Source: HO2-45-28 sp964574495 (lineage in GTDB: Bacteria; Patescibacteriota; Minisyncoccia; HO2-45-28). From it: 28,026 bases of DNA. Numbering within the stretch: the stretch's first letter is position 1; each line of letters starts with the position of its first letter. Below, in pieces: positions 27,284 to 28,026 of the stretch. Location: the NCBI GenBank assembly GCA_964574495.1, contig CAZNNT010000007.1, forward strand, positions 1 to 28,026, written 5' to 3'. The translations under genes and the position numbers were made by a program. The notes beneath the pieces were generated by a model. The model worked only from the letters and a program-made list of their open reading frames with translations. It was not told where the DNA came from and did not search any database.

Positions 27284-28026
27284 ATGGACCTGAATTTTTT
27301 CTGGCTTTCAATAATTTTTCTGGCTTCCTTTTTCTTACTGGCCCGCTCCAGCGCCGCTTTGGTCGGGGCTTTAAACGGCATTGCGCGCCTGCTGGGAGTA
27401 TCACAGTATCTGGCGGCTTTTTTACTGATGAGTTTCGCCACTTCAATACCCGAACTTTTTATCGGTATTGTTTCGGCGGCAAGAAATGTTGCCGGACTTT
27501 CTTTGGGCAATGTGCTGGGGGCGAATCTTTTAAATATATCTTTGGTGATAGGGGCTTCGGTTTTGGCCAGCGGCGGCATAACGCTTGAGAGTAAAATTTC
27601 TCGGACCAACTTCTGGCTTATTTTTATCCTTTCTCTTTTTCCGCTTCTTTTGGGAGCGGACGGCGTAATTTCAAGAGCCGACGGAGCCATACTTATTGTT
27701 TCTTTTTTCATATACATCTGGCATATTCTGGGGGAGAAGGAATATTTTACCAAAATAGTCAATCATAAACCGAAGGGAACCGAGGCGGTTTCAAAGACCG
27801 CCAAGTCCCTTCTGATTTTTTTCGCGGCCATCGCGATTTTACTCTTTAGTTCCGGTTTTCTTGTTTGGTCCGGATCCAAGATCGCCTCAAAAATGGCCTT
27901 CACCTTGTTTTCCTTCGGCGCCATATTCGTGTCCCTGGGGACAACGCTTCCGGAAATGGCCTTTGGAGTGCGCGCGGCTTCAAAAGGATACGGCTCAATG
28001 GCCGTGGGCAATTCTTTGGGTTCAAT
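27284..28026 (+). CDS. Na+/Ca2+ (CaCA) exchanger, 3' end beyond window
   Basis: An open reading frame from ATG at 27284 to the window edge, translated here: 247 residues of a membrane protein beginning MDLNFFWLSIIFLASFFLLA. The two alpha-repeats of the CaCA family are present: FATSIPELFIGIVSAARNVA then SLGNVLGANLLNISLVIGAS (first), and SLGTTLPEMAFGVRAASKGY then SMAVGNSLGS (second). The Glu in each (S-I-P-E-L, T-L-P-E-M) is the ion-binding residue. A short cytoplasmic loop (about 150-170) separates the halves, shorter than in NCX proteins, as in YrbG-type members. It starts 2 nt after the P-type ATPase stop, so both are in one operon. Incomplete only because the window ends. Confidence 0.9.
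   Translation, partial: MDLNFFWLSIIFLASFFLLARSSAALVGALNGIARLLGVSQYLAAFLLMSFATSIPELFIGIVSAARNVAGLSLGNVLGANLLNISLVIGASVLASGGITLESKISRTNFWLIFILSLFPLLLGADGVISRADGAILIVSFFIYIWHILGEKEYFTKIVNHKPKGTEAVSKTAKSLLIFFAAIAILLFSSGFLVWSGSKIASKMAFTLFSFGAIFVSLGTTLPEMAFGVRAASKGYGSMAVGNSLGS

Overview
The window looks like a chromosome segment of a Patescibacteria/CPR bacterium, most likely a Parcubacteria-type lineage. The grounds are tightly packed short housekeeping genes with 4-nt ATGA overlaps, few Shine-Dalgarno sites, a giant VGIGTTSP-repeat surface protein with a Peptidase_S74 chaperone, four-helix-bundle (23S-intervening-sequence-like) proteins, a small membrane protein with an Ada-like C-terminal motif, and AT-rich degenerate short tandem repeats between genes. 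TGA is used as a stop (for example at the ends of murA and frr), so the TGA=Gly code of Gracilibacteria/Absconditabacteria does not apply. The lineage is inferred from gene content; there is no rRNA gene here.

Layout. 1-1150: a DUF1653 protein; a tiny 48-aa gene on the minus strand with its own promoter, ribosome-binding site and terminator; an exported CX5R phosphatase. 1220-4160: murA-mreB-holB-like, an overlapping wall/shape/replication operon. 4217-6061: frr, then a strong promoter and a folded leader before a KH-domain (KhpA-like) gene, a terminator, an octamer-repeat spacer and trmD. 6102-7459: a truncated four-helix-bundle ORF overlapping a GH1 beta-glycosidase. 7731-12620: a 1629-aa surface protein. 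12706-14693 (minus): a four-helix-bundle protein and cysS. 14807-18098: S41 protease-rplI-pyrG. 18152-22171: a NYN-domain gene, then an accessory block (small ORF, membrane protein, UDG-like protein, unknown protein, PD-(D/E)XK-like nuclease, unknown/HEPN-like protein). 22364-28026: rpmA, the Ada-like membrane protein, a small hypothetical, murC, a Ca2+-type P-ATPase and a CaCA exchanger cut by the window edge.

How the genes fit together. murA, mreB and murC belong to peptidoglycan synthesis and cell shape. frr, khpA, trmD, cysS, rplI and rpmA serve translation. pyrG makes CTP. The P-ATPase and the exchanger probably form a Ca2+ extrusion pair. The 18.7-22.4 kb block resembles an accessory nucleic-acid-processing or defence cluster, but no member can be named with certainty.

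The strongest unexpected signals are: (1) a degenerate 8-nt repeat family (AACYTTNN / NNAARGTT) that fills intergenic spacers and also lies in frame inside cysS, the giant surface protein and a four-helix-bundle gene, with stop-codon avoidance only in the reading phase within cysS; (2) a second 9-nt family (AATTAGNNN); (3) TATAAT-type -10 boxes 6-7 nt upstream of start codons, predicting leaderless mRNAs for murA, murC, the P-ATPase and a divergent hypothetical gene; (4) a predicted three-way-junction RNA leader before khpA; (5) a 40-nt perfect palindrome beside the accessory block.
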